Positions 37,201 to 46,054 of a DNA stretch of 64,000 nt are shown here, piece by piece (within the stretch, counting starts at the first letter, position 1; each line of letters begins with the position of its first letter). Location of the stretch: positions 4,836,001 through 4,900,000 of the forward strand of contig JBAJFE010000026.1 in assembly GCA_037903355.1 (NCBI GenBank), given 5' to 3'. A program made the position numbers and the translations under genes. The stretch comes from Trichuris trichiura. Its lineage: Eukaryota; Nematoda; Enoplea; Trichinellida; Trichuridae. The notes under the pieces are model-generated. The model ran no database searches, had not been told where the DNA came from, and worked only from the letters and a program-made list of their open reading frames with translations.

Positions 37201-40200
37201 ATTGAATCTATGCTCTAGGCTGTTGCCCGTTTCACCGATATAAATCCCTGAGCAAGAGCATTCAACCGCATATACTAATCCTGTCTTTTTGTTTGCAGGG
37301 ATTTTAGTTTTGTCTGTGCGAAGAAGTTCGAAAAGAAGAGTTTTTTTCAAGAGTTCGCCCAACCTCAGAGCAATTCTTCGCACAGACAAAAATAAAATCC
37401 CCGCAAACAAAAAGACAGGATTAGTATACGCGGTTGAATGCTCTTGCTCAGGGATTTATATCGGTGAAACGGGCAACAGCCTAGAGCATAGATTCAATGA
37501 ACACTTAAAAAAACTCACAAGTTACAATAATGCGAAGGCCTTACTTAACAGTAGCAGCAATCTAACCACACAGCGAGGCAGACCAATCGGGAACCCAAAA
37601 AATTACAATGGAAAAAGCCAAACAAGCCTCTGCTGTAGTGGAGCATGCGACGGAATGTACTCAACCGCTCCATCCAAAAGGTCTTATGTTACGAAAACAA
37701 TTTACGGTTAAGAAGAATCAAGGAAGCACTATACGTAAGACACAATAGAACTTACAACCGCGATCGGGGAGTGGACATAAGCGAGATTTGGACAAATATT
37801 GTGACGCGGTATAATTGCTGCTCACTAAATGGGTGAAATACAAACGGACAAAAATTGCAATATATATGGAGCAAGGAAAAAAAGAATAAGAAAAAAATGG
37901 ATACAAAATGGAAAACTGCTTAACAATGGAAGAAAATGTTTCGTAGAACAACCCAACGGAGTCACGAATCGACAGCCTATACGGATCAAGAAGAAAAGGA
38001 CCGCTGACAGACTCAAAGACGGAAATCTACCAACGGAAGACTTTAAAATCTTCAGAAACGATAGATGACTGCTTTCACTTCCACAAATTACATTTATAAT
38101 TTAAGACCGCTGAAGACGGGTCTCGATTGACCCGAAAACTCCGGAGTTTTTTCACACATAAAAAACGGGAATCTATCCGTAATAAAGTTTCTTCATTATG
38201 AATTGGGGCTGTTGTGTTAAGGCTTGCTTGGCACTAACTAATAGCCATTGTAAAACTTTTGCTCTTGTAGAAGTGCCTTTAGTGGACTCTAGACGGTCCT
38301 TCTAGTAAGATGAAATCATGAAGTGAGCGTTTCAATACCTTCAAAACGTTGTTATTTTCACACTGGAGCAGCTGAACTTGGTTATTGATTTCTTTTCATA
38401 AAAAAATAATTTCTGTCTGTTTTGATGAATGGCGCTGTTACCCTGAACTTATAAGAAACATGCAGAAAGCTGTAAAATTTTCTAGAAAGCTCTACCCCAA
38501 GGACAAGCTTGTGCTTGCTTTTGCAACAGATCAACTAACGAGAACACAATAGTCTCTTACTCGTCCGCACGCACTGTCTGGTTTCAAAAAACAAAATGTT
38601 CATAAAACGCCTGTTTTCAAAAATGGCTGGTACAGATACAATAGCAGGCAAAACAGTTTTGAAGAAGAAGTGACCAGGTATAAATTACAAACCTTCTAGC
38701 AAAGAATTAACGCTCGCTAGCTAGTCAAGAGGACAGTCGTGAGATCTAACATTACACAGTACGCTTAGGGAATGAGCTTGCTAAATTGCTCAACCCAAAA
38801 AAATTTAAGTTCGCATGCTCACCTAAGTTGCCTACTAGCTTTTTAGCCTACAAAGTGGTCTTTGCCTCTAGATATCGTAAAGCTATTGCAGAATAACATT
38901 CTGTGAAGCATACGAATGCTCAATGGATCTTGCTGTTAAACTGATATCGTTTTATACAACTACTGTAGAATGTGCGCGCTTTCTTTGCAACGTTGTGAGT
39001 CTCACCTTGTTGAAATATGACTTAAATGGCGTTCTTATAACTTTTACGCTTATTCTAAACTAAATCATAATAAATGTTGCAAACATTTCCTGTTCAGTAC
39101 GGAACATTGCCTTGAGGTAGCAAAAAGCTACATGAAAAGAACCTGTCTAATTACTGCCGGAGTGAAATTAAAGTGTTCTATGCACTTTCTTCAGCAAGCG
39201 AAATAGTTAAATGTAAAGCAAACACCAACTATAGAGAAAGTACAAGGAAACTTTGTCCCATCATATGTTAGAGTGTCACGGAAGAAAGACTTGAAGAATC
39301 TGATCGTTTCACGATAGTTTTGGTAAAATGGTGTACAATCGCCCTTCATTACTCAGGCCGCCTATAATCCGGTTTCTTCGCTGATTCAGAATTACTTTCT
39401 GCAGGTGATTAACGTGTAGAAAGTCAGCCAAGCATGAATAACTTTGACATCACAGACTATGTGCTTCACATTTGTTATGCCCACTCCTTAATGCCGATGA
39501 CTTTTTGATGTGTAGCTGCACATTTATTAACAATGTTCGACAAGTGCATGCAGCGACGACTGCTGCTTCTATCTTATCAGATCGTTCACTTTCACAGTTC
39601 CGCAAAGGACGGGAATTGTTGTGAAAGCTCCTTACCCTACGTTGCGTATGCTCAGTCTCTCTGTCTTATAACTGAGCTATTGTCATACGCATGGAGGGTT
39701 CCTAGTATGATAATTCACATCGAGCTGTTTAACTGGAGAAATATAAGCATCTGACGCTTAGCCCAATTATGGTTTCGCGCCAGTGAGACAGCCTCATTTC
39801 AGAGAAGAACACTGACCATTGAGAGTGCACAGCCGCCAATAGGTTATATGCATTGAAATATTGTAACACTGTTCGGTTGCTGCAATGTCGCGAGAACTCA
39901 CAAATTTACCTCGGTGATCTTGTCCAGACGTTGATATTAATACCTCTACAGGTTGCGTAAATCTTCCTCGCTTACAACTCTAACAGCAACGGACAGATGA
40001 CAACTGACGTAACATCAGAATGGGTTTCAAAATATCTTTTTCGCTACTTCAATGCATTGGTCACGCTGGCTACTGCTCTAGTTCAGCAGTGTTCTTTGCC
40101 TTAACTGCCAATTGCTCTGACGCTAACGACGTGGTGAGCGGTGACGCGGATGCTCCATTATTCACTATTTTGTCCCTTTCTTCTTAACATCGACAAACCA

Positions 40201-43200
40201 GTCATTCTAGCAGTGCCGGAAGAAGCAACAGAGTACGGATCAAAATACTAATGATGAAGCTGTAACGGTTGCCCAATGAAGGTAAGAAGCGTAAGGAAAC
40301 AACGAGCAGACATTGTGGCTTTTACGAGTAAACAGTATTACATTCTCCTCTAAGTATGGTTGTAAGGTCTTCTACGGCTTTTCCCGTTTTTCAACCCGTT
40401 ACAAAACACCCGGTTTTCAAGAATCTCCTCTAAGTAGGCTAAACAAAACTTTCATGCCATAGTCTCATGGGGGCACGCGGCTTCACTGAAGTCACAACTG
40501 AAAAGCAGCGTTAACTGCTTCTCAGGACAAGTTAAACCATTGCGACATTTTAATATTACGTTCTCCCAATGCGTCGTATGTTACTATGAATACACTGGCA
40601 GATTAGTGAACAACTGAAAAGGCTGTCTTTTAGGCCCAAGCTACAATGGGAATAATAGATGGTTCACTACAAACTTTTGAAAAGGATGTTTCTGATTCAT
40701 CTTGGCGGCTGTAACTTTTCCTTATTCATTTCAACTTTACTGCTTATTTCTTGCTCTGATTTTCCTTTACAGGGTGGACTAAAAGTAACGTCCCTCTTTA
40801 CATGACTTTTATTGTTGGCATAATGTACAGCTGTGAGCTAAAATTGGTACCGTTCGAAAACTTAGAGAACAGATTACCTTCTGATGCCAATGCGTTTCGC
40901 CAGGCACTCACAGTAGAGAGCGTTCACGTTGTAACATGTTTCTTACGAATACGGCAATTTCACGGAAGTCGCAAAACGGTGAAGAGAACGCATTTCGTCT
41001 AAACCTCCAGACACAAAGGCAATGAGGAACATCGTCGCTGGGTTTAAAGTGGAAATGTTGGTGATACATCACGTGCTGGCCGACTGCGTTGTATTGACCC
41101 TCAAGACAGGAGAAGAAGAATTTTGGAGGCGACCGATCAGACCCCAAAGATCTGCCCGTCAGCCTCCTGTCAAACTAGGGATTCTGCGAATCAGCGTTTG
41201 ACAATTTCCGTGGGAAGAGGGTCTCAGGCCCTATCGTCGACACTGTTGCATGGCCTGGTGGGAGAAAACTACGTCAGACGAGCTGAATTTTGTGAATCGT
41301 TCCTGGAAAACATGGAGAAGGTGTTCGACGTTGACAAGATCTTGGGGATTTACGAAGAGATACTGAAATTGAATGGCCGCGTCAGCTGCCATAGCATCGC
41401 CTACGCCCGATACAAATTACCAACAAACTTTAGAGCAAGAAGTAAACGCCCCTGGTCTCATCGTTTGGGCGGGAATTTGGTGCGCCCGCGTCTTCAAATT
41501 ACTCTTTCTTGATGAAAATGTTCCAGCTGATTTACTTCTGAAAATGATGTAGAACAAAGTATGTAAAGGATATGGATCTAGCGTTCACGCATGATGGAGC
41601 AACAGCCCATTACGCGACAACTGCGCTGTATTATTTTAAAAACGTTCCACGTTCATGGATTGTGAGAAGGGGTCTTCGAACAGTCGCCGAGGAGCCCTGT
41701 TTTTACACCTCTTAGTTTCTTCTTGCGCGGTTTTTTCAAAGATCAAGTGTAGTCCAAGAAGAGTCATCCCTTCATGATTCTCAAGAAGGCAGTTGTAGAA
41801 GTTCAATTGCAGTACAGGTGGAACTATGCAACAGGGTATGTCGGTCAACAGTAAAAAAGCTAGAAAAATGTGAAGCTAGAATTGAGGCCAACGGCGGGCA
41901 AAAACCGGCTTGCGTTAATCGCTTTTTTGGTGTTACTTGTTATTTCCGCCCCTCCTGAAATAACATGTATCAAAAGTTGGGCGAACAAACCAAACGGTTG
42001 GAGGTACGTTTCCATAAACGACAGGACATTACTTGTAGTCAACTCTGTAACGCATTTCACTCTCCGCGGAAAGTTTTCAGAATAAAAAACAGCAGTTATA
42101 GCATGTAACCCGCATTTACTTTACACGCAGTTAAATTTTGTGCCTCCCTGATGATTCAGATAATAGGATCTCCAACGTATAATGGAATGAATAAAAGTGA
42201 GCAAAAAAGTGTCTTTTCGCCAGTAAGCAGTTCCAACCATTCACTTAGACGTTCTACGCCCACGTTTAAATATTGAGCTTGGTAGTACAGTTGAACCTCC
42301 GTAAGTTGGCCACCCAACAGACTGGTCAACTTACAAAAAGCAAACTACCATTGCGTCTACATACCACGTCACGACTAAAGCGGTCAACTTCCCACTTACG
42401 GTGGTCGACGTATAGAGGTTGTCCTTGCGCATATTAACGTGCTGACCAACCAACTGGTCAAAATTTAGTCAACTTAGGGAGGTGGTCAACATATAAAGGT
42501 GGTCAACTTTGGAAATTCCACTGTAATTGGGCACAAATAACGCAACGTCCTGGCAACCGCTGAACAAAGAGAGCACAGCAAATTTCCACTCTAGCCAGGG
42601 AGTTCTGCCTCAACCTTGCAGAAAGTTGATTGCATATGATTTCTAGCTTGTCCTAACAGCCGAGAGACAACATAAAGCATTACCGCACAATGAATAAAAA
42701 ATAAAAATACTGGAAGCGAGGCTGTATTGCTTCATTTTATAACATAGTTTTCTCTCGTTGAACAGTCAATCGTTTCATCCTGATAGCACAAAATTAACTG
42801 GAAATAAAACATGGATAAGTTAAACCGTCTTAATAAAGCATAGAATCAAGTAAGGAATCTGCAAGGCAATTCTAGGAATTCTTCTACTATCGCGGGTTGG
42901 TCCGTCGCTGTCGGGGTAGGTCGATTAGGAGCTCGCTGTTCCGTCTTACTGATGATGTGGGACCAAAGCTCGACGGCTCAGGATAGAACTGACAGCTGCG
43001 GTCCCGGCCGAAATTGGGTGGATGGAGGGGCTTGCAACCAGGAAGAGCGATCCGACGGCGGACGCCCGTCACGCTGAAGACGGGTCAGGGCAAGACCCGA
43101 AAGCTCCATAAGCAAAGTTTAGAACAATAAACGTTATATGTAAAAACGGGTTAAAAACAGCAAGTTTTTTCAAAGAAAAATTCTACTAGTATTAATTGGT

Positions 43201-46054
43201 AGAGAATGAAAGGATTAGCAAGGCTATCTTTCCATAATAAGTTTTCTGATTTCGTGGAAAACCAATTTCAGTGGTAGTAATGGTGTAAATTGTAGACTGA
43301 GTTGTGAGCAGGATGGAAACCTGTATACCTTTCTGGATCAGAAATAACACACCTAAACTCAAGGATGACGCAGGTCAGTTTTTCTCTCAAGCAGAAGCCA
43401 CTAGCAACTAACTGCATTGTTTGGTATGAAAATCCATAACTGCTTCATTTTCAGAGTAACCCGGACATTTTACCTTGTTGAGAATAAGTTGACTAGCACA
43501 AGTACATCCTTAGACGTCCACTCTGAGACGTTCAAACGACACCCTCGTAATTCGTTTCTTATTACAACGTGTTTTCCATGTTTCGTTCCTTGCTCCATTG
43601 CGTCAGTTAACGTGACAAGCGCGATCACTCAGGTTAAATATAATTTATCCGAACAAAGGTCTGTGTAAATCTGGAACCTGACTTGCTAAAATTTCAACTC
43701 CGAAATTATTAATATTAGTACGCATGCGTAAGCTGCTCAGTTCGCTCACTGGCGATCCAACCGGAAGGCCAAAATATCGATGCAGTCTGTCACTAAAGAT
43801 AGCAATGGAGGAACAGCAACACGTTCATGGACCTCATTCCCGGGAGACTTTAAGCAACTGATTGCCAGCGAGGAGTAGATATTGCAACTTTGGTGTCGTG
43901 AAAGCGGATCAACAACATTTCTAGTCTTTGTTTAAAGCTGTCACTTTTAAGCCTCTCAGCTTGCAGCGGCACAAGAAGCTGAGTTAAAAGAAAACCTGAT
44001 AAATCCATTTTCTAAAACCAGAAAAATGTGCGTACGGATAATGCTGTCAAAGTATGTCGTCTTGAGAATCTTTTACTGTGGTTTTCAAGAGTCCTTTGAA
44101 CAGAGAAGAATCACAAGACCAAAAGCTCTTCTGGTAAACTTAACCAGCACATTTAGCTTTGTTTTTTCATGATGCGTTTGTCTCCTTAAGCTTTCATTAA
44201 ATTTCGTTAACTGCTTCAGCACGGCATTTAGTCACTGTTTGAGAAACGAAGACTCTACTCTCATAATAGGCCTCAAGATCAAGAAGAGAAGTTAGTAAAG
44301 GATGAAGCTGCAGGTAAACAAAGGTGCGTTCCGCAGTTTCTATAAATTATTTTTGCTGTGTTCAGTGGGAGGGGTACAAGAACCGTGGCCATTGCATAAT
44401 GCATTTAACGTAGAGTTATCTGGTCATACCAAGAAACCTTGAAAGGAAAACACTGCTAGTAAAGAACGTGAGTTCTGGGAAACAAATTACGAACGATGAA
44501 GCGTTAATCAAGCTGTAACAAGTAAAACAGCAGCATGCACACATCACCAACAACATAAGTTTAAAATTTAGCTTAAGAAATACGGGTTATTAGTTTAAAT
44601 ACATTTTCCAATCATCAGCTTATTTCAGGGGCCCGGCTAGGTATTTCCTTAGTGTAAACGTGAGTAGCAGCAAGTCGTGAATCTGACAGTTATTTTCTGT
44701 GCCCAGTTCTGACTTCTTCTGCCTAATGTGCTCATGAAATCATAAGTTATGTAGCTGCAGATGGGATCTGAATAAAAAATTATCATATCTTACCTGGTTG
44801 CCCGCTGCTGACCGGTAATGAAGTTTCCATCGCTTGCGCTGAGCAGCGATTGCGTAGTTTCAGATCGCTTTGTATAGTGATTCTCATATGGATCCAATGC
44901 AAAATGATCTTCAGGAGAAAGGAAAGGAGAGCGTTGATAAATGCGTAACGGATGCTGAACTGATGCAGCCGCCGACGCCTTCGTGAATTCTTGGAAATGG
45001 TTATTCGCGGCACACTCTGTGAGCGCTTTATTTAACTGAGCGTCCTGATAGGAACGACTGCAGGGTGCCAAGGGCCTGTCAACTGTTTCTAGGACTGTCT
45101 CTTGCGGATAATAGCTGTTTTGTTTTTTACAGAAATCAGTTACCATTGATTGTTGCGATGGCGATGTCGGTTGGTTATTTAGAAGTGTAGCTTTGGTCGT
45201 TTTAGGGAAGACAGCAGCTGGTGCTGACCAGGACCGGGGAATAGCCGAAAACTCCGTATGGGTAGACAAAATAGGCTCCTCAGCGCTACCACCGAAGTTT
45301 AAATAAAAATTCGGGTTGCACAGATCGTCGAAGTTAGGTTGTTGCAATGCTGTCGACTGGTCAGCATCAACTGGCATTTCCAACGACTGGACCCCATCAT
45401 CAGCAACTTGCAATTTAGCTGATGAGCCCAAATCATGAGCATATTTATAAGTTGGTATAACCTTCGTCGGCTTCTTCGGGGTTCGGAAATGCTCAACCAA
45501 AGATTGGGCAGGAACATATGAAAAAGCTCGACTCTGTGGATCATATCGATCTTCTCCCACCAAATCTACGTCAATGTCACTTTTTTCTGTTGCCGGGCTC
45601 AGAGCACCTAGCCGCAAGTGTTGATACTTCGCGGGGCTCAATACTCTCTTACTAGGTGGAATAACTGGTGGTCTGTAGGGTGATTCAAATGGCCCATAAT
45701 TACTGTCCGTAATTTTTCGACTTTGCGCTGGTGGCTGAATACGATATCCTGAGTAATCTTTACGTTGACAAGAAGACCATGTATACGATGGCACTTCCGA
45801 AGGAGCAATTGACGGCAGGTTCCCTTCGGTAACTACATCTATGGAGGCACGCTTTCCTCGTACATTCGTCACTACTGGTAGTTCCACCTCTTGCTCATCT
45901 AGCTGATTATTAGCTGCAGTTGGATGATGCTGCCAAACGGACTTCTCATGGAAATTATTGCCGTCGGTTGCATACGCATGCATGCTTAAGTTTTCAATGG
46001 CATGCAAGTCTGCTGATGCTTGCTTGTGAGCTCGTTGGCTGTCAACTTTCAAAC
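22107..46054 (-). CDS. tns: Tensin (SH2-PTB focal-adhesion adaptor), spliced
   Basis: Supported exons from 5' to 3': 44794-46054, 31397-32102, 30896-31115, 30681-30853, 29687-29773, 29514-29639, 22344-22923 and 22107-22290, about 1110 codons. Tensins link integrin tails to actin and signalling proteins at cell-matrix contacts. The C-terminal half shows the family signature: [11 protein letters not shown] opening an SH2 domain, [11 protein letters not shown] with the phosphotyrosine-binding Arg, [17 protein letters not shown], then a PTB domain ending FFRRHYPV...DPENRQW, FGFVARK and [17 protein letters not shown]. The centre is long and rich in Pro, Ser and Gln, as expected for tensins. Phases agree at all junctions except between 30681 and 29773, where an exon may be missing or a boundary misplaced. 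Intron sizes range from 42 nt to 12.7 kb. The PTP, C2 and C1 domains of some tensins were not recognised. Confidence 0.92.
22344..22923 (-). CDS. tns: Tensin exon: end of SH2 and most of PTB domain
   Basis: The acceptor TTTATTCTTTAG precedes 22923 and the donor GTAAGC follows 22344. After two bases completing a codon it reads [22 protein letters not shown] and [19 protein letters not shown], the C-terminal half of the tensin SH2 domain. The PTB domain follows, with [36 protein letters not shown] and [10 protein letters not shown]. Confidence 0.95.
24361..24410 (-). ncRNA. Solo ribozyme-like motif (Penelope type)
   Basis: The minus strand reads CTGATGA (24399-24405), hairpin CGGCT/AGCCG with a TAAGTGTG loop, then GAAAGCTTCGC (GAAA at 24378-24381). 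GAAAGCTTCGCC also follows the motif in the 59 kb element. No inverted partner was found, so this may be a solo element end. Activity is unproven. Confidence 0.4.
25632..26029. mobile_element. Fold-back element with complete ribozyme-like core, 13-bp target duplication
   Basis: Arms of about 160 nt (25685-26017) are inverted. TATTTGTC(T/C)ACTT flanks the unit at 25632-25644 and 26017-26029. A left tail (CTTTTAACAGGCTT) is shared with the 33864 element. The centre carries CTGACGA (25862-25868), hairpin GGAAC/GTTCC and GAAA (25887-25890), mirrored on the other strand. The two mirror-image open frames here come from the inverted repeat and are not genes. Confidence 0.83.
28345..28366. repeat. (GA)n tract
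   Basis: About eleven GA units within the tensin intron. A CT tract about 380 nt to the left (27959-27978) is its complement, so the two could pair in a transcript. Confidence 0.9.
29514..29639 (-). CDS. tns: Tensin exon: core of SH2 domain
   Basis: The acceptor TTCTATTTCAG precedes 29639 and the donor GTGAGT follows 29514. It encodes [20 protein letters not shown], in which Ile-Ile-Arg-Asp is the FLVR-equivalent with the phosphotyrosine-contacting Arg, then [15 protein letters not shown]. It ends one base into a codon, matching the two-base start of 22923 although 6.6 kb of intron separates them. Confidence 0.93.
29687..29773 (-). CDS. tns: Tensin exon: start of SH2 domain
   Basis: It encodes [20 protein letters not shown] and continues KPSISREE, the entry to a tensin SH2 domain. 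The donor GTGAGC follows 29687, and a 47-nt intron leads to the next exon with matching phase (G + CC = Ala). The 5' border is uncertain: the best acceptor is CCATTGTAG ending at 29774, but the frame stays open upstream, and CAG acceptors about 19 and 28 nt earlier would give a phase-0 start fitting the exon at 30681. Confidence 0.85.
29774..30680 (-). other. Unresolved stretch between tensin central and SH2 exons
   Basis: This should hold one intron or an exon plus two introns. One exon-like segment lies near 30429-30499 on the minus strand: it follows TTCCATTGACAG, encodes [18 protein letters not shown] plus a few residues, and ends at a GTGAGT donor. Its 3' phase fits the 29773 exon, but its 5' phase does not fit the donor at 30681. 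A separate open frame of 89 codons covers 30106-30375. Neither resembles a family I know. Confidence 0.35.
30681..30853 (-). CDS. tns: Tensin central-region exon (probable)
   Basis: After the acceptor GATGTTTCAG and a 42-nt intron, two bases complete Val and the frame reads [33 protein letters not shown] and onward to SEGKE at a GAG/GTAACT donor. The 5' phase agrees exactly with the preceding exon. No domain is recognised, as expected for the linker before the SH2 domain. The 3' border is the weakest point, because the phase-0 end does not fit the preferred start of the next exon. Confidence 0.6.
30896..31115 (-). CDS. tns: Tensin central-region exon
   Basis: The acceptor TTTGCTACAG precedes 31115 and the donor GTAAGT follows 30896. 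It starts in phase 0 with [20 protein letters not shown] and continues with a Ser/Arg-rich stretch, [20 protein letters not shown], ending SLL plus one base. The [12 protein letters not shown] run resembles the TPAFPVSPETP-type motif in tensin central regions. It joins the 31397 exon in phase. Confidence 0.78.
31397..32102 (-). CDS. tns: Tensin central-region exon with [13 protein letters not shown] segment
   Basis: It starts after TTCTCTTGTAG with one base completing Ser and ends at CAG/GTAGGT. About 235 codons are open. [16 protein letters not shown] and [17 protein letters not shown] form a charged, probably helical segment; a similar W-x-x-x-Q-x-x-K-L segment is found in tensin central regions. 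Ser/Pro-rich sequence follows ([25 protein letters not shown]). Phase agrees on both sides. Confidence 0.85.
33151..33186. repeat. CAG-rich short repeat
   Basis: Imperfect CAG units (AGCAGCAGTCGCAGCAGCAG and continuing) at the edge of a GC-richer island in the tensin intron. Confidence 0.8.
33851..34074. mobile_element. Short fold-back element with 13-bp target duplication
   Basis: AATGAAGAACGAA occurs at 33851-33863 and 34062-34074. The left tail GTCTTTTAACAGGCTT is followed by inverted arms starting TAGATCTTCAGATTCACGGG. One arm has an internal deletion and the central ribozyme-like part is absent. It is the same subfamily as 15384-15631, in the opposite orientation. Confidence 0.82.
34187..35471 (+). 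mobile_element. Degenerate full-length mariner transposon
   Basis: It is 1285 bp, the usual mariner length. Ends: CTTGGGATGTTCGAAAAGCTAA on the left and GTGAACTTTTCGATCAACCTT on the right (inverted), each next to TA. Transposase remnants run in several frames: [20 protein letters not shown] in the N-terminal part, then [16 protein letters not shown] around the second catalytic Asp (HDN), [10 protein letters not shown], and [20 protein letters not shown] near the end. Frameshifts and stops make it inactive. Confidence 0.85.
34679..35236 (+). pseudogene. Mariner transposase remnant
   Basis: Open pieces at 34679-34867 and 35054-35236 lie in the middle and C-terminal half of the element. HDN is preserved, but the PDLAPSD-type segment reads RLDPAWSD and the frame breaks on both sides. 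No continuous coding sequence exists. Confidence 0.8.
37168..37410 (-). pseudogene. Mirror copy of the GIY-YIG endonuclease fragment
   Basis: The minus-strand arm of the inverted dimer repeats [20 protein letters not shown] and [16 protein letters not shown]. Its reading frame is interrupted sooner than that of the plus-strand arm, and related pieces continue in other frames to about 36586 (for example the Lys-rich stretch before [14 protein letters not shown]). It is a decayed fragment. Confidence 0.8.
37289..37836 (+). pseudogene. GIY-YIG endonuclease domain of a Penelope-like retroelement, frameshifted
   Basis: The frame 37289-37711 contains [20 protein letters not shown], then [16 protein letters not shown], with the Gly-Ile-Tyr...Tyr-Ile-Gly core, the helix Arg and the CxC typical of Penelope endonucleases. 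A shift to another frame gives [20 protein letters not shown] and SEIWTNIV (within 37645-37836), the usual domain end. The reverse transcriptase part is missing, since the copy is truncated at the dimer centre. The domain nicks target DNA for insertion; this copy is inactive. Confidence 0.85.
40770..41860 (+). mobile_element. Decayed Tc1/mariner-like transposon (HTH-DDE type)
   Basis: It begins at a TA with CAGGGTGGACTAAAAGTAAC, a terminus like those of IS630/Tc1-type elements. Translated pieces include [36 protein letters not shown] and, near 41590, [20 protein letters not shown] followed by SWIVRRGL, corresponding to the QDGAPPHYA and GRWIGRRGP segments around the second catalytic Asp. Several frameshifts and stops are present. 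The right terminus was not found, so the end coordinate is approximate. Confidence 0.72.
42288..42523. mobile_element. Pogo/Tigger-type MITE, copy 3
   Basis: The termini CAGTTGAACCTCCGTAAG and GGAAATTCCACTG are diverged inverted repeats with TA at 42286-42287 and 42524-42525. At 236 bp it is the longest copy, because the internal GGTCAAC boxes are amplified. It lies in the large tensin intron. Confidence 0.83.
43070..43155 (+). ncRNA. Solo Penelope-like 3' end with ribozyme-like motif
   Basis: CTGAAGA (43074-43080), hairpin GGGTC/GACCC with loop AGGGCAA, then GAAAGCTCC (GAAA 43099-43102), followed by TATATGTAAAAACGGG, resembling the CACATAAAAAACGGG that follows the motif in the 36 kb element. 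The DNA just upstream (42887-43072) is unusually GC-rich. No inverted partner or target duplication is evident. Confidence 0.5.
44794..46054 (-). CDS. tns: Tensin large central exon
   Basis: This is the longest uninterrupted coding stretch in the window, about 419 codons. It starts after TTTTTTTAAG with two bases completing a codon and ends ACCAG/GTAAGA, in phase with 32102 across 12.7 kb. It is low in hydrophobic clusters and rich in Ser, Pro, Gln and Asn, with phosphosite-like motifs such as [37 protein letters not shown] and [13 protein letters not shown]. No globular domain is seen. Assignment rests on strand, phase continuity and disorder, so part of it could be specific to this lineage. 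Confidence 0.85.

Larger units (their letters stand above)
36432..38213. mobile_element. Penelope-like element as an inverted dimer, 13-bp target duplication
   Basis: Two 5'-truncated copies face each other, with the centre near 37340 and arms of about 850 nt. AATTGGGGCTGTT occurs at 36432-36444 and 38201-38213, so the whole dimer was inserted as one unit. Each arm encodes a GIY-YIG endonuclease fragment of the Penelope reverse transcriptase. Each arm ends with CTGAAGA, hairpin GGGTC/GACCC, GAAA (right arm 38110-38137), then TCCGGAGTTT and a tail ending CATTATG. A 36-nt extension with GGTACGGGACCG is present only on the left. Confidence 0.88.
32103..44793 (-). other. tns: 12.7-kb tensin intron full of transposons
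   Basis: GT at 44792-44793 and AG at 32103-32104 define this intron. It holds a fold-back element (33864-34061), a degenerate mariner (34187-35471), the Penelope-like inverted dimer (36445-38200), a decayed Tc1/mariner-like transposon (40770-41860), a pogo/Tigger MITE (42288-42523) and a solo Penelope-like 3' end (about 43070-43155). A CAG-rich tract lies at about 33151-33186. Between them I see no convincing exon. Confidence 0.7.
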
